NCBI GenBank assembly: GCA_025923975.1
Contig: JAICEV010000122.1
Location: forward strand, 1 to 8,993
Length of the DNA stretch: 8,993 nt
DNA from: Propionibacteriaceae bacterium
Lineage (GTDB): Bacteria; Actinomycetota; Actinomycetes; Propionibacteriales; Propionibacteriaceae
Direction: 5' to 3'
Shown here: in pieces, positions 5,937 to 8,993 of the stretch
Position numbering within the stretch: position 1 is the first letter of the stretch
How the letters are laid out: each line of letters begins with the position of its first letter
The notes under the pieces: model-generated
Databases searched by the model: none
The model's input: only the letters and a program-made list of their open reading frames with translations
What the model was told of the DNA's origin: nothing
Program-made: the position numbers and the translations under genes

Positions 5937-7332
5937 GTCCGACGGCAGCCAGCTTTCTCGGCAGCATCCCGGCGGCAACCAGCCCGATCAGACCAACCAC
6001 AGCTAGCGCAATCATCGCGAGTCCATAGGCGCGCTCAGGCGTTGCGGTAATGCCGGCAACAAGGATGGTGCCAGCTATGGCCGTTCCAAGACTGGAACCG
6101 AGATTGGACACGCTGCGAGACAGCCCCGAGATCTCACCCTGCAGACTTTCCGGGAAGCTCGACTGCACGATATTGACTGACGGTGTGAGCATCGCCCCGA
6201 GGCCGAGCCCAATGAGGAGCAGACCTGGAGCGAACGCCCAGGCGGTTGGAGAAATCCTCACTACGAAGAGCAGGACGGCAATGCCAGCGATGGTGATAAC
6301 AAATCCGGCAAGAATGAGGGTGCGCTGTGCACGCCGCTTGGCAAGACGTTCCGCGGCGAGGGAGGAGGCCAGCAGGCCCACTGTAGCGGCAGTAAAGATG
6401 ACGCCGGTCTCGATCGCGTTGTAGCCCCGAACCACCTGCAGGTAGGCCGAGACCACAAATGATGTGCCCAGAAGCACCACCCACTGGGTGTTCTGGGTCA
6501 CCAGCCCGAGATTGGAGGTGCGGTTGTGGAACAGACTTGTGGGCAGCAGCGGTTCCTTGCCCGCCCGCTCTTTGGCGCGTACCGATCTGAAGAACAACGC
6601 CAGGACGAGGGCACCGGTAATGATCAAGATCAGCATCAGCCAGAGGCTGTTGTCTGCTGCCAGGATGCCCATGACGACGAGCACCAGACCGACGGCGGAG
6701 AGGACGGCGCCGGTGGTGTCGAACGGCTGGGTCGGGTCGGCCGGCAGCGGATCGGTGATCTTTCGACTCAGGAAGACGATCACAGCAATGACCAGGGCCT
6801 GGAAGATGAAGGCGGCACGCCAGCTGATCGTTTCTGTGATCAGGCCCCCGATCAGTGGACCTGCTGCGGCGCCGACGCCGCCCATGGCGCTGATCACGCC
6901 AAATGCGCGAGCCCGCGACGTCAGATCGGTGAAGAGCAGCGTGGTGAGGATGTAGACGGGCGGTATCAGCATCGCCGTGCCAACCCCCTCCAGAATGGAG
7001 TTGCCGATGATCAGCACTCCAAGCCCGGGCGCGAGGGCGCTCATCACGGCACCGACGGCGTAGACGATCAGGCCGAGCATGAATAGCCGTTTCCGCCCGT
7101 AGCGGTCGGTTAACTTGCCACCGGGGATCATGAGCGCCGCCATAACCAACAGGAAGATCGTGATTGCGGTCTGGATGCCCTGAACGGTGGTATCCAGGTC
7201 CTCACTCATGTCCGAGATCATCACGTTCATGTTCGAGCCGGCGAAGCTGCAGATGAACTGGGCGAGGGCTAGCGGAGCAAGTACGCGTCGCAGGTTGCTC
7301 GATCCCTGTTCGACCGGGGTAGGTTGAGCCAC
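5920..7332 (-). CDS. Second DHA2-like MFS exporter
   Basis: The 470-residue integral membrane protein resembles the first exporter in plan. It has motif A GKLTDRYGRKR (72-82), motif C GVISAMGGVGAAAGPLIGG (145-163) followed by SWRAAF, and about 14 hydrophobic segments. It differs in TM1, which reads FAGSNMNVMISDM where DHA2 proteins normally carry an Asp (as in Asp39 of the first exporter). It also lacks the long charged loop before the last segment. It may therefore handle a different substrate or couple differently; it is divergent enough not to be a recent tandem duplicate. GTG 7332 is supported by GGGAGG 8 nt upstream. It is divergent from the GH15 gene, with a perfect operator-like repeat 34 nt upstream, and is followed by the 67-aa YEI protein. 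Confidence 0.92.
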   Translation of the reverse strand: MAQPTPVEQGSSNLRRVLAPLALAQFICSFAGSNMNVMISDMSEDLDTTVQGIQTAITIFLLVMAALMIPGGKLTDRYGRKRLFMLGLIVYAVGAVMSALAPGLGVLIIGNSILEGVGTAMLIPPVYILTTLLFTDLTSRARAFGVISAMGGVGAAAGPLIGGLITETISWRAAFIFQALVIAVIVFLSRKITDPLPADPTQPFDTTGAVLSAVGLVLVVMGILAADNSLWLMLILIITGALVLALFFRSVRAKERAGKEPLLPTSLFHNRTSNLGLVTQNTQWVVLLGTSFVVSAYLQVVRGYNAIETGVIFTAATVGLLASSLAAERLAKRRAQRTLILAGFVITIAGIAVLLFVVRISPTAWAFAPGLLLIGLGLGAMLTPSVNIVQSSFPESLQGEISGLSRSVSNLGSSLGTAIAGTILVAGITATPERAYGLAMIALAVVGLIGLVAAGMLPRKLAAVGLTRSG

Positions 7333-7340
7333 CGGAGCAT

Positions 7341-7346
7341 CCTCCC
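7341..7346 (-). promoter_or_regulatory. Ribosome binding site of the second DHA2 exporter
   Basis: GGGAGG on the minus strand lies 8 nt before GTG 7332 and fixes this non-ATG start; the ATG just upstream is out of frame. Confidence 0.6.
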
Positions 7347-7366
7347 ACGCAGCAGGCAGCCGCCAA

Positions 7367-7383
7367 TCACCCCTTGCGGGTGA
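7367..7383. promoter_or_regulatory. Operator-like inverted repeat, copy 4 (perfect), between divergent exporter and GH15 gene
   Basis: TCACCC-CTTGC-GGGTGA is a perfect copy in the 139-bp gap between divergent genes. It lies 34 nt upstream of the exporter GTG and 88 nt upstream of the GH15 ATG, so one site could serve both directions. No clear -10/-35 pair can be assigned on either strand. Confidence 0.75.
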
Positions 7384-7471
7384 GGCTCAGGCACGATAGC
7401 TGGCCGAGCATGGTCACATCCGAGACCGATACGCGCAACGCGGCCGGCTGGGCAAAGTGAGGATCAGGCAA

Positions 7472-8993
7472 ATGTCGAACTACCCACTCATCGCCGATCA
7501 CGGACTCATCGGCAACCTCCAGACGGCGGCGCTTATCAGCACCGACGGCACCATCGATTGGTTCTGCGCCCCCCGCTTCGACTCGCCGAGCATCTTCGGC
7601 GCGCTGCTGGACCATGATCGTGGTGGGCATTTGCGGACTCGGCCAACGGCCGAAACTTTCACCCAACAACAGCTTTACTATCCGGACACTGCAATCTTGG
7701 TCACCCGATTTCTCACCGAAGCGGGCGTCGGCGAGGTTGTCGATTTCATGCCGGTTGCCAGTACCACAATCGCGTCCAACCGGCATCAGCTGGTACGCAT
7801 GGTCCGGTGCGTCCGCGGTGAGATGACCTTCGCCATAGATATCGCTCCGAGGTTTGACTACGGCCGGGAGCCACATCAGACCCATGTCAGCGAGGAAGGG
7901 GTCGTTTTCGAAGGTGCTCGGAGCGCAATGTCGCTGAGCATCGTACGAGAGCCGGACGACGCTCGACTTGCGCGTGTCCAACGGGTGTCCGAACAAGATC
8001 TAAACGTCGAACTCACTTTGGCTGCCGGCCAGATGCGCGGTCTTGTTCTGGAGACGGGCGAGCCGCGCCCTCCGCGACAAATCCGCGTCTCAGAGGCTTG
8101 GCAGCTCTTCAATGAGACTGTTGGCTTCTGGAGGTCATGGCTCGCGCAGTCCACCTACACGGGTCGGTGGCGGGAGACCTTGGAACGGTCCGCGATCACG
8201 CTGAAGCTCATGACGTACGCGCCGAGCGGTGGCATCGTCGCAGCTCCTACGGCGGCGCTGCCTGAGCAGATCGGAGGCGAGCGCAACTGGGACTACCGGT
8301 ACACCTGGGTTCGGGATGCCTCGTTCTCGGTCTATGCGCTGCTCGGCATGGGATTCACCGAGGAGGCGGCAGCGCTAGGGCGCTGGCTGCGGGACAGGGT
8401 CCACGACCAGGTCGGCGGTGAAGGCGGGCCGCTCAACATCATGTATCGCGTCGATGGTTCCAGTGACCTGAGCGAAGAGATCCTTCCCAATTGGGAGGGA
8501 TACCGCGGATCGAGCCCTGTTCGGATCGGGAATGGGGCCGCGGACCAGCTGCAGCTCGATATCTACGGCGAGGCGATCGACAGCTTCTACTTCGCTGCCC
8601 AGCACGGTCTTGAAGCTGGACACCAGGGATGGCAGCGTCTCTGCGACATCTTGGAGTGGCTTACCGATAACTGGAATCAGCCGGAGGAGGGTATTTGGGA
8701 GACGCGCGGAGGACGGCAGGACTTCACATACGGACGACTGATGAGCTGGGTCGCCTTGGACCGCGGCATTCGCCTTTCCGATTTGCACGGCCGTCCGGCG
8801 CCGCTCGAGCGTTGGCGCACCGAGCGGGACGCCATCTATAACCAGATCATGACGGCCGGATGGAGCGACGCCCGGCAGGCATTCGTCCAGCACTCGAAGA
8901 CCGATGTGCTCGACTCGTCGCTGCTGCGAATGTCATCCGTCGGCTTCATCTCGCCCAAGGATCCGATGTGGCTATCCACTTTGGATGCGATGG
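7472..8993 (+). CDS. GH15 family glycoside hydrolase (glucoamylase/trehalase-like), C-terminus beyond the window
   Basis: The 507 visible codons show the bacterial two-domain GH15 plan. An N-terminal beta-sandwich domain (about 1-230) opens with IADHGLIGNLQTAALISTDG (7-26) and continues IDWFCAPRFDSPSIFG. An (alpha/alpha)6-barrel follows, with GGERNWDYRYTWVRDASF (268-285), NGAADQLQLDIYGE (354-367) and GIWETRG (407-413). Glu410 aligns by position with the general acid of glucoamylases; the second catalytic Glu should lie past the right edge. GH15 enzymes release glucose from alpha-1,4 glucans, and some actinobacterial members act on trehalose; the two cannot be told apart here. There is no signal peptide, so it is probably cytoplasmic. 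ATG 7472 has a GTGAGG site 9 nt upstream; an in-frame GTG at 7457 is possible. Usual length is about 600-680, so roughly 100-170 residues are missing. Confidence 0.94.
   Translation, partial: MSNYPLIADHGLIGNLQTAALISTDGTIDWFCAPRFDSPSIFGALLDHDRGGHLRTRPTAETFTQQQLYYPDTAILVTRFLTEAGVGEVVDFMPVASTTIASNRHQLVRMVRCVRGEMTFAIDIAPRFDYGREPHQTHVSEEGVVFEGARSAMSLSIVREPDDARLARVQRVSEQDLNVELTLAAGQMRGLVLETGEPRPPRQIRVSEAWQLFNETVGFWRSWLAQSTYTGRWRETLERSAITLKLMTYAPSGGIVAAPTAALPEQIGGERNWDYRYTWVRDASFSVYALLGMGFTEEAAALGRWLRDRVHDQVGGEGGPLNIMYRVDGSSDLSEEILPNWEGYRGSSPVRIGNGAADQLQLDIYGEAIDSFYFAAQHGLEAGHQGWQRLCDILEWLTDNWNQPEEGIWETRGGRQDFTYGRLMSWVALDRGIRLSDLHGRPAPLERWRTERDAIYNQIMTAGWSDARQAFVQHSKTDVLDSSLLRMSSVGFISPKDPMWLSTLDAM

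Noticed and set aside
6526..7086. 186-codon plus-strand open frame inside the second exporter
   Set aside because: Low-complexity Asp/Gln/His-rich shadow opposite MFS motifs A and C.
7367..7996. 209-codon minus-strand open frame over the start of the GH15 gene
   Set aside because: Antisense to conserved GH15 N-terminal motifs and ends inside the operator-like repeat; no recognisable product.
8375..8893. 172-codon minus-strand open frame within the GH15 gene
   Set aside because: Antisense to the GH15 catalytic region, which is unambiguous on the plus strand.

Overview
The window looks like chromosomal DNA of a GC-rich actinobacterium, probably of the Mycobacteriales/Nocardiaceae type. The evidence is a strong GC bias at third codon positions, GTG starts, a LAL/MalT-like LuxR-type regulator, a DUF7144-type small membrane protein and a GH15 glycoside hydrolase of the actinobacterial kind. 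Genus cannot be fixed from the sequence. There is no RNA gene, CRISPR array, IS element or phage gene; it is an accessory-looking transport/regulation island.

Layout. Positions 1-1444 (minus strand) hold the N-terminal 481 codons of a large STAND/AAA ATPase regulator (LAL family) that runs off the left edge. Next is a roughly 300-bp gene-free stretch (1445-1749) with promoter-like and operator-like signals. A 14-TM DHA2-type drug exporter (1750-3366, minus) follows. Divergent from it is a plus-strand operon: a DUF7144-like 4-TM protein (3463-3921), a small soluble protein made of two copies of a ~60-residue domain (3980-4360), and a 12-TM MHS-family (ProP/KgtP-like) MFS symporter (4366-5658). 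Converging on this operon from the right is a second minus-strand unit: a second DHA2-like exporter (7332-5920) and a 67-aa protein (5858-5655) that is a single copy of the same ~60-residue domain. Divergent from that unit is a GH15 glucoamylase/trehalase-like enzyme (7472 to beyond the right edge).

The most striking feature is an inverted repeat, TCACCC-N5-GGGTGA. It occurs three times perfectly (3371-3387, 5920-5936, 7367-7383) and once with a single mismatch (1603-1619). Every transcription unit in the window has a copy at or near its 5' end. This suggests that one dimeric regulator controls the whole locus. The LAL protein at the left edge is a candidate, but its DNA-binding end lies outside the window. 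The second notable element is the small YEI-x-x-x-G domain, present three times in two proteins, each next to an MFS transporter. I do not recognise a named family for it. Together these suggest a co-regulated set of two exporters, one importer-type symporter, a small membrane protein, small ferredoxin-fold-like accessory proteins and a glucan/trehalose hydrolase. The physiological substrate is not visible in the sequence.
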